The notes beneath the pieces are model-generated. The model searched no databases and was not told the origin of the DNA. It saw only the letters and a list, made by a program, of their open reading frames with translations. From positions 515,117 to 579,116 of the forward strand of contig NZ_JAKRNT010000001.1 of the NCBI RefSeq assembly GCF_022346605.1: 64,000 bases of DNA, written 5' to 3'. How positions within the stretch are numbered: position 1 is the first letter of the stretch; each line of letters begins with the position of its first letter. Shown piece by piece: positions 46,677 to 55,836 of this stretch. The stretch is from Sporosarcina sp. ACRSL. Lineage in GTDB: Bacteria > Bacillota > Bacilli > Bacillales_A > Planococcaceae. Position numbers and translations under genes: made by a program.

Positions 46677-47216
46677 TCATTCGACGAGGATACCCGCTTT
46701 TCTCAATGCGATTTCTGCATTGTCGATTTGATGTTGTTCGTCTGCAATGACGGTATGTAGATGGATGCCGCCTTCTGCAAGCTTTGATAAGTACACTGCA
46801 TTGGCTTCATGGATACGCCGCATGAATTCCTTCACTTCCAAACGGTTTGAGACCATGATTGACGCACTTAAGTCACCATAGACAGGGTGCTCGATTTTGA
46901 CATCCTTGACAGTCAATCCGTGATCAACCAGGATGTTTAGTTCTTCTTCCGTTTGTTCTGAAGTGTGGTGGCAGACGAGTACTTTCTCAATTTTTTCAGG
47001 CCCCGTGGATGCATGAACATATATATACCCTTGACTTGTTGCTAGAATGGGCTCTTTTTTTGCTTTTAACAAAGTGATATCTCCGACAATTACTTGGCGG
47101 CTGACATTTGTCAATTCACCAAGTTCTTTGCCTGTCAATGGGGAGTCGGCTTTCCGCAATGTTTCTAAAATCAATTGCCGGCGTTCATCTCCGAGCATTT
47201 TTTCAGTTCCAGTCAA
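46677..47216 (-). CDS. niaR: Nicotinate-responsive transcriptional repressor NiaR
   Basis: 179 residues: an N-terminal winged HTH (LTGKELGELTNVSRQVIVGDITLLKA, about 22-50) and a C-terminal 3H domain whose conserved histidines appear in VCHHTSEQ, KIEHPVYGDLSA and GGIHLHTVIADE. It represses NAD synthesis/niacin uptake genes with niacin as corepressor. The ATG at 47222 sits only one base after GGAGGG; the TTG at 47216, seven bases after it, spaces better. Divergent from ilvE; its target genes are not in this window. Confidence 0.9.
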   Translation of the reverse strand: MTGTEKMLGDERRQLILETLRKADSPLTGKELGELTNVSRQVIVGDITLLKAKKEPILATSQGYIYVHASTGPEKIEKVLVCHHTSEQTEEELNILVDHGLTVKDVKIEHPVYGDLSASIMVSNRLEVKEFMRRIHEANAVYLSKLAEGGIHLHTVIADEQHQIDNAEIALRKAGILVE

Positions 47217-47305
47217 TGTCATCCCTCCATTGCTTCCATTTTACCATACTGTCTTGACCGTTTCGTGTATAATGAAAAAATACATAATACGAAGGGGGAT
47301 TTACG

Positions 47306-48382
47306 ATGTCGAACTTAGTAGTTAGTGTTGAAAAGACCTTACATCCGAAAACGAAGCCTGCGTTCGATCAGCTTTCATTCGGCACGGTTTTTACAGATCA
47401 TATGTTTACGATGGAGTATACCGAAGAACAAGGCTGGCATAGCCCGAAAATTGTTCCTTATGAACCGATACTTCTTGATCCAGCGGCAATGGTATTCCAC
47501 TACGGTCAAACAGTGTTCGAAGGATTGAAAGCTTATGTGACGGATGATGATGAAGTTCTTCTTTTTAGACCTGAGGAGAATATGAAAAGATTAAACCGTT
47601 CAAATGACAGGCTTTGCATCCCTGCATTTGACGAAGAGCTCGCTCTTACCGGTCTTCGGAAGCTAATTCAAGTCGATAAAGATTGGATTCCAAATATTGA
47701 AGGGACGTCCCTTTACATTCGACCATTCATTTTTGCAACGCAGCCATATTTAGGGGTGGCTCCTTCAAAAACGTACCGTTTCATGATCATTCTTTCACCG
47801 GTTGGTGCCTATTACAAGGAAGGCATCAACCCTGTCAAAATAGCCGTCGAATCTGAATTTGTCCGTGCAGTGACGGGTGGGACAGGCAGTGCGAAAACGG
47901 CAGGAAATTATGCAGGCGCGATGAAAGCCCAGGAAATGGCGGAAGCGAAAGGCTATTCACAAGTGCTATGGCTCGATGGAAAAGAGCATCGATACATTGA
48001 GGAAGTCGGTGCGATGAACGTCTTCTTCAAATTGAACGGAGAAGTTGTCACACCTGAGCTTAATGGAAGCATTTTAGAGGGGATCACACGAAAATCTGTT
48101 ATTGAATTACTCCAGCATTGGGACATCCCGATTACCGAACGGAAGATTTCGATGGAGGAGCTTTACGAGGCTCATCAGTCCGGGATACTAGAAGAAGCGT
48201 TTGGGACGGGCACCGCAGCGGTCATTTCTCCTATTGGGGAACTATATTGGAATGAAAAGAATATCACTATCAACAATGGGGAAATCGGTGCTTTATCGCA
48301 AAGGATCTATGACACGATGACCGGCATCCAGACCGGTCGACTAGAAGATCCGTTCGGATGGCGGATGACAGTGGACATTTAA
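47306..48382 (+). CDS. ilvE: Branched-chain amino acid aminotransferase
   Basis: Class IV PLP aminotransferase, 358 residues, type II BCAT (IlvK/YbgE-like). MVFHYGQTVFEGLKAY, the PLP-lysine segment TGGTGSAKTAGNYAGAM, and EVGAMNVFF are typical. Converts branched-chain 2-oxoacids and Val/Leu/Ile. Strong GAAGGGGG site. The next gene begins 75 bases on, without a clear terminator. Confidence 0.95.
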   Translation: MSNLVVSVEKTLHPKTKPAFDQLSFGTVFTDHMFTMEYTEEQGWHSPKIVPYEPILLDPAAMVFHYGQTVFEGLKAYVTDDDEVLLFRPEENMKRLNRSNDRLCIPAFDEELALTGLRKLIQVDKDWIPNIEGTSLYIRPFIFATQPYLGVAPSKTYRFMIILSPVGAYYKEGINPVKIAVESEFVRAVTGGTGSAKTAGNYAGAMKAQEMAEAKGYSQVLWLDGKEHRYIEEVGAMNVFFKLNGEVVTPELNGSILEGITRKSVIELLQHWDIPITERKISMEELYEAHQSGILEEAFGTGTAAVISPIGELYWNEKNITINNGEIGALSQRIYDTMTGIQTGRLEDPFGWRMTVDI

Positions 48383-48457
48383 CTTCATTTCAGTAGGAAT
48401 CGGGGCATCCTGTCAGTGGCAGGGTGTCTCTTAGTCATTGAAGGAAGGTGAATGATT

Positions 48458-49570
48458 TTGCAAATTACAGAAGTGAAGATCCGAAAGATGAAAATGAGAA
48501 TGAAGGAACCTTTTTCAACAAGTTTTGGGACAATGCAGGATAAGCATTTTATGCTGCTGGAAGTACATGATGAGATGGGAAACATAGGCTGGGGCGAATC
48601 GGTTGCTTTTGATGCCCCGTGGTATACGGAAGAAACTGTGGAAACGAGCTTGCATATGCTCCGTGATTTCCTCATCCCTTTGTTGCTCGGCGAAAAAATC
48701 GAACATCCCGATCAAGTAGGGAGCTTGTTTTCTCCCATCCGCGGCAATAATATGGCGAAAGCTGCCATTGAATGCGCCGTCTGGGATCTTTACGCGAAAC
48801 GAAACAGGATTTCATTGGCCGAAGCGCTCGGCGGGCAACGTCAACGAATCGAAGTTGGCATTAGCATAGGGATACAAAAGGACTTCAATCAGCTGGTCGA
48901 AAAAATTCAACATTATTTGGATGAGGGCTACAAGCGGATCAAAGTGAAAGTTAAGCCTGGCGCTGATATTGACGTTCTTCGTAGGCTACGAGACGTTTTT
49001 CCCGAAGTCCCGCTTATGGCGGACGCGAATTCGGCATATTCATTGGCCGATATTGACTTGTTAAAGCAATTGGATGAGTTCAGCCTTCTCATGATCGAGC
49101 AGCCACTCGCGCATGATGACATTATCGACCACGCCATTTTGCAAAAACAGTTGAAAACGCCGATTTGCCTTGATGAAAGCATCCATTCATTGGAAGACGC
49201 ACGCAAAGCGATCGAGCTTGGAAGCACGAAAGTCATCAACGTTAAAATAGGGAGGGTCGGAGGTTTATCTGAAGCGAAGCGGATCCATGATTATTGCATG
49301 GAGAAAGGTGTTCCTGTCTGGTGCGGCGGCATGCTGGAGGCGGGAATCGGGCGCGCCCATAATATTGCCTTGACATCCCTCCCAAACTTCATTTTTCCTG
49401 GCGATACGGCAGGCTCATCCCGATATTGGGAAAAGGATATCATCGAGCCCGAAGTAGTTGTAGAAGATGGATACATAACGGTACCAACCGCCCCGGGAAT
49501 AGGATTTACGCCCGATCTCGATGCTATTGAGAAATTCACGACCGATCTATGGCCATTTCGGGAAGAGTGA
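48458..49570 (+). CDS. menC: o-Succinylbenzoate synthase / N-acylamino acid racemase family protein
   Basis: Enolase-superfamily MLE-subgroup enzyme, ~370 residues. The catalytic lysines and metal ligands are visible: [10 protein letters not shown] (K-x-K, about 163), metal aspartate in MADANSAYS (about 191), EQPL glutamate, LDES aspartate and the second lysine in [12 protein letters not shown]. Such proteins make o-succinylbenzoate in menaquinone synthesis, and some also racemise N-acylamino acids. No other men genes are nearby and the preceding gene is ilvE, so the racemase role is open. Start TTG 48458 fits the ribosome site; ATG 48452 is an alternative. Confidence 0.85.
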   Translation: MQITEVKIRKMKMRMKEPFSTSFGTMQDKHFMLLEVHDEMGNIGWGESVAFDAPWYTEETVETSLHMLRDFLIPLLLGEKIEHPDQVGSLFSPIRGNNMAKAAIECAVWDLYAKRNRISLAEALGGQRQRIEVGISIGIQKDFNQLVEKIQHYLDEGYKRIKVKVKPGADIDVLRRLRDVFPEVPLMADANSAYSLADIDLLKQLDEFSLLMIEQPLAHDDIIDHAILQKQLKTPICLDESIHSLEDARKAIELGSTKVINVKIGRVGGLSEAKRIHDYCMEKGVPVWCGGMLEAGIGRAHNIALTSLPNFIFPGDTAGSSRYWEKDIIEPEVVVEDGYITVPTAPGIGFTPDLDAIEKFTTDLWPFREE

Positions 49571-49685
49571 TTTTCATCGTTCGTCCTACATGCAACTTCT
49601 TTTAGGCAATATCCGTCTAATGGATTGATGAAGTGTGCAGTTTCCAGTAAAATGAACGTAGGTTTCGTAGAGAGGAAGTTTACAT

Positions 49686-50486
49686 GTGAAAAAAATAATT
49701 AGTGCCCTTGCTGTCGGTGCGTTCGTTCTTCTATTAGCCGCTTGCAGCAGTTCGGAAGAGGCTCAAAAGAAAATGACTGCTGGAGATTTGTTGGACAAAT
49801 CACAGGAAGCGATGGACAACTCATTGAAAGCTGTCCGCTCGCAAATTGTCTTTGATGATTATGCGGTGACAGTTTATGACGGCGATATTGAAAATCCGGA
49901 GAAAGCCGGCGTGAAATTCGATATGAAGGTCGAAGCCTTCCTTGACCCGAAAAAGATTCATATTCAATCGAATGTCATTCCGCGTGGCGTGAAAGCTTGG
50001 AATATGGATGTGTACCAGGTGGGAGATCAGGTGTTTACAAACGATGAACGTCAAAACGAATGGGAAGAATTGCAGTCCGGTTCGATTGAAGAACTATATG
50101 GTTCATTAGCATCTGTAGCATACCCGATTCTTGATTTGTCCAAGTTCAAAGAATTCGAGGACGAATTTATCCTGAAGCCGATCGAGTACGGATATGCATT
50201 GAACTTGACGTTGGACCGCGATGGGGTCAAGCGTTTTAAGGAGATTTTCCCGGACTTCGGACCGCGTGAAGACGGGTTCACCATCGTTGATAAAATGGAT
50301 GTAGCAATTACGTTCAATAAAAGCACATCGTACGTGACGAGCTTCAAGTTGTCATCGGATATGAGAAATTACAGAGATGGGAACTCTTACCGATCCCGCC
50401 AAAAGTTGAACTCCACATACAGTTATTTCAACGACATCGAGGATTTCAACTTACCGAAGGAAGTTAGTAATATGGCAGTAGAATGA
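49686..50486 (+). CDS. Lipoprotein, DUF6612-type
   Basis: 266 residues with a lipoprotein signal peptide: MKKIISALAVGAFVLLLAACSS, lipobox LAAC with acylated C20. The mature part is a LolA-like beta domain (IHIQSNVIPRGVKAWNMDVYQVGDQVFTN, YALNLTLDRDGVKRF) as in the DUF6612 family. Extracytoplasmic, function unknown. GTG start at 49686 after AGAGGAAG. Its last codons and terminator recur at 56257-56303, next to the island. Confidence 0.85.
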   Translation: MKKIISALAVGAFVLLLAACSSSEEAQKKMTAGDLLDKSQEAMDNSLKAVRSQIVFDDYAVTVYDGDIENPEKAGVKFDMKVEAFLDPKKIHIQSNVIPRGVKAWNMDVYQVGDQVFTNDERQNEWEELQSGSIEELYGSLASVAYPILDLSKFKEFEDEFILKPIEYGYALNLTLDRDGVKRFKEIFPDFGPREDGFTIVDKMDVAITFNKSTSYVTSFKLSSDMRNYRDGNSYRSRQKLNSTYSYFNDIEDFNLPKEVSNMAVE

Positions 50487-50493
50487 AATGAAG

Positions 50494-50530
50494 AGGCATC
50501 TATCCTTGAATGGGATGGATGCCTTTTTTG
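50494..50530 (+). terminator. Terminator of the lipoprotein gene
   Basis: Stem AGGCATC-x-ATCC / GGAT-x-GATGCCT (50494-50505/50513-50524) followed by TTTTTTG. Two related copies lie at 56273-56303 and 56564-56596. Confidence 0.85.
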
Positions 50531-50585
50531 CTTTTTTACTGGCGCCCTCTGCTTTTAATTAGTAATAAGAACCATTTTTAATATG

Positions 50586-50642
50586 AATATTCCGTCGACG
50601 AAATCTTCATTGACTTAGGAGGGACGGAGCGGCTATGGGGCC
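50586..50642 (+). pseudogene. Internal fragment of the Y-family polymerase gene uvrX
   Basis: About 57 bases encode YSVDEIFIDLGGTERLWG, matching residues 110-127 of the intact UvrX at 56718 (there SFIDL), and the DNA is also nearly identical. The preceding ~70 bases match the intergenic leader of uvrX up to its ...AATATGAA, so the copy has lost the promoter and the first 109 codons. After this the sequence changes abruptly to unrelated DNA. Confidence 0.85.
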
Positions 50643-50760
50643 CTCCACTTTCCGGAGTTTACACAGGTCTATCCAAACTTCGGGAAGATGGCGTTCGCTA
50701 CACTCGAGAAAACACCATTGCCAATGTACATTGTAGGAAAACGGCTAAATTTAATTTTTG
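50643..50760 (+). pseudogene. Possible remnant of an IS110-type transposase
   Basis: One frame is open and reads LHFPEFTQVYPNFGKMAFAT then LEKTPLPMYIVGKR, which resembles the spacer between the two domains of IS110-family transposases from memory of that family. No start, stop or inverted repeat of a full element is present. It abuts the uvrX fragment directly. Could instead be the end of another gene. Confidence 0.35.
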
Positions 50761-50801
50761 TTAAAAGGGCTCTTGACTTTGTATCTGACTTCCTTCATAT
50801 T

Positions 50802-50825
50802 AAAAGAGACTGGATGGTATCTTTT
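50802..50825 (+). promoter_or_regulatory. TetR-type operator, site 1 (upstream of tetR)
   Basis: 24-base imperfect palindrome with arms AAAAGA and TCTTTT around GACTGGATGGTA. It ends 11 bases before the tetR start and overlaps its ribosome site region, which suits autorepression. Downstream of a possible -35 TTGACT near 50773. Confidence 0.6.
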
Positions 50826-50836
50826 GGAGGATGTAA

Positions 50837-51439
50837 ATGAAAAAAGGAGAGTTAACTAGACGTAATATTATTCGAAAATCCGCTACGATATTTAACAGAA
50901 AAGGTTACATGACAACAACGATGAGTGAGATTATTCAGGAAACAAATATTCAAAAAGGGGGGATATATCGACACTTTAAGGATAAAGAGCAGTTGATGGT
51001 CGAGTCTTTTCATTTTTCTACTGAAATAATGCGAAATCATTTAGTGACGAGTGTTTCACAACACGAGCATGCAATGGATAAATTAATCGCATTTGTGGAG
51101 GCCTTTTTACAATTAAGTGAAGGGGAACCGATTGTAGGTGGGTGTCCTATTTTTAACGCAGCCATAGAAATGGATGATTTAGAAGGAAGTGCGTTACTGC
51201 CATCAATTAATGAAGCAATGGATATGTTGATAAAATGGATGGTGAAAATTATTGAGGATGGTATTAGGCATCAGGAGTTGAAGCAATCATTACAGCCATA
51301 CGACACTGCGATATATATCGTTTCAACACTTGAGGGTGGACTCGTATTAGACAGATTAAAGAAAGATGGGCAATTAACTAAGATCATTATAAATAATTTG
51401 AGGCAATATATTTCAATGATTGCTACAGAGCGGCGATAA
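50837..51439 (+). CDS. TetR/AcrR-family transcriptional regulator
   Basis: 200 residues. The N-terminal ~50 form a TetR HTH (FNRKGYMTTTMSEIIQETNIQKGGIYRHFKDKEQLM). The C-terminal ligand domain has GGCPIFNAAIEMDD, as in LmrA/YxaF-like members. It heads an AT-rich island and is followed by a hydrolase gene with the same operator palindrome upstream, so it is likely the local repressor. Low G+C compared with the flanking genes. Confidence 0.9.
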   Translation: MKKGELTRRNIIRKSATIFNRKGYMTTTMSEIIQETNIQKGGIYRHFKDKEQLMVESFHFSTEIMRNHLVTSVSQHEHAMDKLIAFVEAFLQLSEGEPIVGGCPIFNAAIEMDDLEGSALLPSINEAMDMLIKWMVKIIEDGIRHQELKQSLQPYDTAIYIVSTLEGGLVLDRLKKDGQLTKIIINNLRQYISMIATERR

Positions 51440-51453
51440 AGCCGTCTTTTTTT
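51430..51453 (+). terminator. Short terminator overlapping the tetR stop codon
   Basis: GCGGC / GCCGT stem with a 6-base loop (GATAAA) and seven T residues. Duplicated at 54351-54376. Confidence 0.6.
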
Positions 51454-51459
51454 CAATTA

Positions 51460-51483
51460 AAAAGAGACCGTTCGGTATCTTCA
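51460..51483 (+). promoter_or_regulatory. TetR-type operator, site 2 (upstream of the hydrolase)
   Basis: Palindrome AAAAGA-G-ACCGTTCGGT-A-TCTTCA: a strict ACCG/CGGT core with arms matching sites 1 and 3. It ends 10 bases before the hydrolase start and overlaps its AGGAGGG ribosome site region. Confidence 0.65.
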
Positions 51484-51493
51484 GGAGGGTATT

Positions 51494-52366
51494 ATGGAAT
51501 ATTTAATATTCATTGCTTTCATAGTAATTATCTTGTTTTTGAGGAGCTATATCATTCGTTTTATTTTCACACCGAAACTAAAAGAGGATAAAAAATACCC
51601 GAATTCGACTTATGAAAACATTGAAATTGAGCTTGGCATTGGGACAATTCGAGGATGGCTTATAAAAAGTGAGAAGGCAAGAGGTTGCTTTCTACTGGTG
51701 CACGGATGGAGCTCTACAAAATCAGACATGTTACGGTATGTTGATCCCCTTGTAGCTAGCGATTATGACGTAATAATTGTGGATGTTCTTGGTCATGGGC
51801 AAAGTGATTTAATACAAAAACAAGTGAGTATTGAAACGTTTGTCCAAAGTATAACAACAACGATTGATTATGTGGGGGAGAGGCCAGATATTAATAGTCG
51901 TGCAATCTATGTTTTAGGGCATTCAATGGGAGGAATAGCTGCAAGTATTGTGAACTCCACAGATTCGAGGTTACAAGCACTTATTACCGATTCAATGCCA
52001 ACATCATTAAATAGTATTGGCAAATCGATGGCTGAAAATGTAAAACTGCCTTATATTCCTTTTGGTTGGCTATTTATCAGTTGGTTTTTATTACGAGGAG
52101 GTGTTTTTTTAAAAGCTAGAAGAGAATGGCATCTAGAAAAAATATTGAAAAACCAAAAGTCCCCAGCTCTTGCCATACACTCTATTCTGGATAAGAAAGT
52201 GCCGATTTCAAATGTGGATGTCCTATTAAGTGATAGTAACTTTAAACAAGTAATTAAAGTTGTAACAAAAGGTCACCATAATTGTGTGAAAGATAAATAT
52301 TTTTGGAATAACGTTTTTCAATTTATAGCAAACAGTGAGGGGGATATAGGAAATGAAGTATATTGA
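51494..52366 (+). CDS. Membrane-anchored alpha/beta hydrolase
   Basis: 290 residues. One N-terminal membrane helix (about 3-22) is followed by an alpha/beta hydrolase domain: [13 protein letters not shown] (oxyanion HGW), DVLGHGQSD, and the nucleophile elbow GHSMGG (serine near 149); the catalytic histidine is probably in TKGHHNC near 266 and an acid at about 238 (LDKKVP). Substrate unknown; lipase/esterase-like. AT-rich. Its end overlaps the lpd start by 14 bases. Confidence 0.85.
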   Translation: MEYLIFIAFIVIILFLRSYIIRFIFTPKLKEDKKYPNSTYENIEIELGIGTIRGWLIKSEKARGCFLLVHGWSSTKSDMLRYVDPLVASDYDVIIVDVLGHGQSDLIQKQVSIETFVQSITTTIDYVGERPDINSRAIYVLGHSMGGIAASIVNSTDSRLQALITDSMPTSLNSIGKSMAENVKLPYIPFGWLFISWFLLRGGVFLKARREWHLEKILKNQKSPALAIHSILDKKVPISNVDVLLSDSNFKQVIKVVTKGHHNCVKDKYFWNNVFQFIANSEGDIGNEVY

Positions 52367-53747
52367 TACACTTGTGATTGGTGCAGGTCCAGGAGGATAT
52401 GTGGCGGCAATTCGCGCTTCTCAAATGGGTCAAAATGTAACAATTGTAGAGAGGGAGTATTTAGGAGGAGTTTGCTCAAATGTGGGTTGTATCCCATCAA
52501 AAGTGCTGATCTCAGTGGGTCATCGTTTTGAGCAAGCAAAGCATTCAGATGATATGGGTGTTGTTGCACAAGAAGTAAAACTCGACTGGAGAAAAGTGCA
52601 AGAATTCAAAAACGGCGTAGTATCTAGATTAGTAGGCGGTGTTGGAAGTCTATTAAAAGGCAATAAAATAGACATCGTGAACGGTGAAGCATACTTCCTA
52701 GATGCAAACACTGTACGTGTAATCGCTGGAGATAGCGCACAAACCTACACATTCAAAAATGCAATACTTGCAACAGGTTCTCGTCCAGTTGAAATTCCAG
52801 CATTCAAATTCACTGAACGCGTAATCAACTCAACTGATGCACTTTCTTTACCAGAAGTACCAGAAAAGTTAGTTGTTATCGGTGGTGGTTACATCGGTAC
52901 TGAGCTAGGTTCTGCTTATGCTAACTTAGGTTCTCACGTCACAATCATTGAAGGTGGCAAAGATATCTTAGCCGGTTTCGAAAAGCAAATGACACAAGTT
53001 GTGAAAAAAGGCTTAAAGAAAAAGGGTGTAGAGGTCATTGTTGGCGCAGCAGCTAAAGGTGTAAAAGAATTTGATAACAGCGTAGTATTAACGTATGAAA
53101 CAGGCGGAGAAGAAAAAACAGTTGAAGCTAATTATGTATTAGTAACTGTAGGTCGTCTTCCAAATACAGATGAAATGGGTCTTGAAGCAGCAGGCATCGA
53201 ATTCGCAGAACGCGGTTTATTAAAAGTAGACGTACAATGCCGTACTTCAGTACCAAACATTTATGCAATTGGTGATATCGTATCTGGTCCACAACTTGCG
53301 CATAAAGCTTCATATGAAGGTAAAGTAGCAGCAGAAGCAATCGCTGGTGAAAAATCAAGTGTAGATTACTTAGCAATCCCAGCTGTATGCTTCACAGATC
53401 CAGAACTTGCCACTGTTGGTTACAATGAAGAGCAAGCAAAAGCAGAAAGTATCGAAGTGAAAGCTACAAAATTTCCATTCGCGGCAAACGGTCGTGCATT
53501 AGCTTTAAACGCATCAGATGGTTTTGTGAAACTTGTTGCACGTAAAGAAGATGGCTTATTAATCGGTGCTCAAATCGTAGGATCTGGTGCATCTGAAATG
53601 ATTGCTGAATTGGGTCTTGCAATCGAATCAGGTATGACTACAGAAGATATCGCATTAACAATCCACGCTCACCCAACTTTAGGTGAGATGACAATGGAAG
53701 CTGCTGAGGTAATCTTGGGGAGACCAATTCATGTTGCGAAAGCATAA
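52353..53747 (+). CDS. lpdA: Dihydrolipoyl dehydrogenase (E3), stand-alone
   Basis: 464 residues, FAD flavoprotein disulfide reductase. FAD loop GAGPGG (10-15), redox pair C41-C46 in [16 protein letters not shown] motif [10 protein letters not shown], and the C-terminal HAHPTLGE catalytic base region. E3 reoxidises lipoamide in 2-oxoacid dehydrogenase complexes, but no E1 or E2 gene lies here and no lipoyl domain is fused, so it may serve another complex or be a specialised reductase. Codon use is smoother and more A/T-rich at third positions than the core genes, suggesting transfer. Confidence 0.92.
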   Translation: MKYIDTLVIGAGPGGYVAAIRASQMGQNVTIVEREYLGGVCSNVGCIPSKVLISVGHRFEQAKHSDDMGVVAQEVKLDWRKVQEFKNGVVSRLVGGVGSLLKGNKIDIVNGEAYFLDANTVRVIAGDSAQTYTFKNAILATGSRPVEIPAFKFTERVINSTDALSLPEVPEKLVVIGGGYIGTELGSAYANLGSHVTIIEGGKDILAGFEKQMTQVVKKGLKKKGVEVIVGAAAKGVKEFDNSVVLTYETGGEEKTVEANYVLVTVGRLPNTDEMGLEAAGIEFAERGLLKVDVQCRTSVPNIYAIGDIVSGPQLAHKASYEGKVAAEAIAGEKSSVDYLAIPAVCFTDPELATVGYNEEQAKAESIEVKATKFPFAANGRALALNASDGFVKLVARKEDGLLIGAQIVGSGASEMIAELGLAIESGMTTEDIALTIHAHPTLGEMTMEAAEVILGRPIHVAKA

Positions 53748-53827
53748 TGGATAAAAACGGAGATATAGACTTATGAAAAGTTTTTAGTCCATAACATTAT
53801 AATAGACTTTTTTAGGAGGTATTCTGA

Positions 53828-54262
53828 TTGACAACATTAAAAGAACAGATTGTTGGTGTTTGGTCACTGGTATCTTTTCAAGATCAAGATCAGAACGGAA
53901 ACACTTTTAATAAATTAGGAGAAAATGCAACGGGGTTTATCATGTACCATCCGGAGGGTTATATGTCTGCCCAACTTATGCAACAGGGTCGTGCACCGTA
54001 TCAATCTAGGGATATGCTTAAAGGGACGACCAAAGAAATGGCTGAAGCAGCGCTTGGTTATTTGGCTTATGCTGGAAAATTTGATGTTAATGAAGAAGAG
54101 CGTACGCTAATCCACCATATGGAGGTAAGTATGAATCCGACCTGGTTAGGCCAGCTACAACCACGACTAGCTTCAATTGAAGGAGATTTACTCACTATTC
54201 ATAACGGCTTGAATCCAAATCAAAAGTTGATCTGGAAACGTGTTAAAGCGTACGAATTTTAA
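53828..54262 (+). CDS. Lipocalin-like domain protein
   Basis: 144 residues of the PF13924-type lipocalin-like fold: IVGVWSLVSFQDQDQNG, GFIMYHPEGYMSAQLM, YLAYAGKFDVNEEERTLIHH. Probably binds a small hydrophobic ligand or substrate; no signal peptide. TTG start at 53828, 7 bases after TTTAGGAGGT. A TATAAT near 53799 may give it its own promoter. Followed by 355 bases with no gene. Confidence 0.8.
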   Translation: MTTLKEQIVGVWSLVSFQDQDQNGNTFNKLGENATGFIMYHPEGYMSAQLMQQGRAPYQSRDMLKGTTKEMAEAALGYLAYAGKFDVNEEERTLIHHMEVSMNPTWLGQLQPRLASIEGDLLTIHNGLNPNQKLIWKRVKAYEF

Positions 54263-54311
54263 TTTGGTAGATGTGGTGTGAGTAAAGAATAGGAACGTAA
54301 TGTCATTTGAA

Positions 54312-54466
54312 TAAATAATTTGAGGCAATATATTTCAATGATTGCTACAGAGCGGCGATAAAGCCGTCTTTTTTACAATTAAAAGAAACCGTTCGGTATC
54401 TTTTGGAGGGTATTATGAAATATTGTGAAACTTGTAGCAACTAAAGAAGATGGCTTATTAATTGTT
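54312..54466 (+). repeat. Duplicated tetR-end/operator segment fused to an lpd fragment
   Basis: Bases 54312-54424 nearly repeat 51390-51503 (last tetR codons, terminator, operator, ribosome site and start of the hydrolase), then 54423-54464 nearly repeat 53524-53564 of lpdA (TTGTGAAACTTGT...). So the junction joins the hydrolase start directly to the lpd interior and encodes nothing intact. 54467-54617 shows no gene; it leads to the thiolase. Confidence 0.85.
54381..54404 (+). promoter_or_regulatory. TetR-type operator, site 3 (in the duplicated segment)
   Basis: AAAAGAAACCGTTCGGTATCTTTT-type palindrome: arms AAAAGA/TCTTTT and core ACCGTTCGGT, the most symmetric of the three. It lies 214 bases before the thiolase, so control of that gene is uncertain. 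Confidence 0.55.
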
Positions 54467-54617
54467 CGATAACAAAAAATGGATTGGATATCCCGATATA
54501 TTTCCATAACCCACACGATGATATACAGAGAAATCGGGTTTTCTTTCCTCTGTAGAAGCAATCATTTAGAATGAGATAATTAATCGATAGATAATAAAAA
54601 GAGAGGACGTTTTTATT

Positions 54618-55796
54618 ATGAAAACAGTAATTGTAAGCGGAGTGAGGACAGCTTTTGGAAAATTTGGCGGTGGATTGAGCAGTATGACAGCATCAGATCT
54701 TGGAGCAGTTACCATTAAAGCTGCTTTGGTAAAAGCAGGAGTCACTGCAGAGCAGGTGGACGAAGTCATTATGGGATGCGTTCTTCAAGGGGGACAGGGA
54801 CAAATTCCCTCCCGGCAAGCGGCTAGAAAAGCAGGTTTACCTTGGGATGTAAAGACAGAAACCATCAACAAAGTTTGTGCATCGGGCATGCGCAGCGTTT
54901 CATTAGCAGATCAAATCATTCGAGCCGGGGATGAAGAAATCATCGTAGCCGGTGGTATGGAATCCATGAGTAACGCACCATACTTAATTGAAAAATCAAG
55001 ATGGGGCATGAAAATGGGTGATGGTGTGGTAAAGGATTTAATGATCCTCGATGGATTAAGCTGCAGCTTTACCGGTGTTCGAATGGGAGTATACGGAGAC
55101 GAAACAGCAACGGAAATGAACATTAACCGCAAAAAGCAGGATGAATGGGCGTTAAGAAGTCACAAGCGGGCACTCGCAGCCATTGATACAGGAATTTTTG
55201 CAGAGGAAATTGCACTAGTAGAAATTCCACAAGGAAAAGGTAGGGTGGTGGTCATCGACAAAGATGAAGTACCAAGAAGAGATACGTCCTTGGAAAAACT
55301 TACTGCCTTAAAGCCGGTTTTTAACCAGAATGGAACGATTACTGCAGGGAATGCGCCAGGTGTCAACGACGGTGCAGTAGCCTTAGTACTAATGAGTGGA
55401 GAAAGAGCAGCAAAGGAGAGCATGAAGCCAGAAGCTGTTATCTTGGCTCATGCCGAAGTCGCGGTAGAAGGAAAGGATTTTCCGAAAACACCAGGTCTCG
55501 TGATCAATAAACTTTTGCAAAAAACAGGCAAGACCGTGGATGAGATTGATTTATTTGAAATTAATGAAGCCTTTGCTGCAGTGCCATTGGCAAGCGCAGA
55601 AATCGTTGGATTAGATTTGGAAAAGGTGAATGTGAATGGCGGCGCCGTTGCACTCGGTCATCCAATAGGTGCGAGTGGGGCACGGATTATCATTACGTTA
55701 ATGCATGAATTAAAAAGAAGAGGTGGAGGCATTGGGGTTGCCGCTATCTGCAGCGGTGGTGGCCAAGGGGATGCGATTATGATTGAAGTTCCATAG
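54618..55796 (+). CDS. Acetyl-CoA C-acetyltransferase (thiolase)
   Basis: 392 residues. Nucleophile C87 in NKVCASGMRS, catalytic histidine in GGAVALGHPIGASGARI (about 347) and second cysteine in AAICSGGGQGD (about 377). It condenses or splits acetoacetyl-CoA. Starts at 54618 after GAGAGGA. No beta-oxidation or mevalonate partner genes are adjacent. Base use is closer to the core genome than that of lpdA. Confidence 0.92.
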   Translation: MKTVIVSGVRTAFGKFGGGLSSMTASDLGAVTIKAALVKAGVTAEQVDEVIMGCVLQGGQGQIPSRQAARKAGLPWDVKTETINKVCASGMRSVSLADQIIRAGDEEIIVAGGMESMSNAPYLIEKSRWGMKMGDGVVKDLMILDGLSCSFTGVRMGVYGDETATEMNINRKKQDEWALRSHKRALAAIDTGIFAEEIALVEIPQGKGRVVVIDKDEVPRRDTSLEKLTALKPVFNQNGTITAGNAPGVNDGAVALVLMSGERAAKESMKPEAVILAHAEVAVEGKDFPKTPGLVINKLLQKTGKTVDEIDLFEINEAFAAVPLASAEIVGLDLEKVNVNGGAVALGHPIGASGARIIITLMHELKRRGGGIGVAAICSGGGQGDAIMIEVP

Positions 55797-55836
55797 TGAG
55801 TATATTTTACAAAGTTCCCATATGATAATAAGGAAG

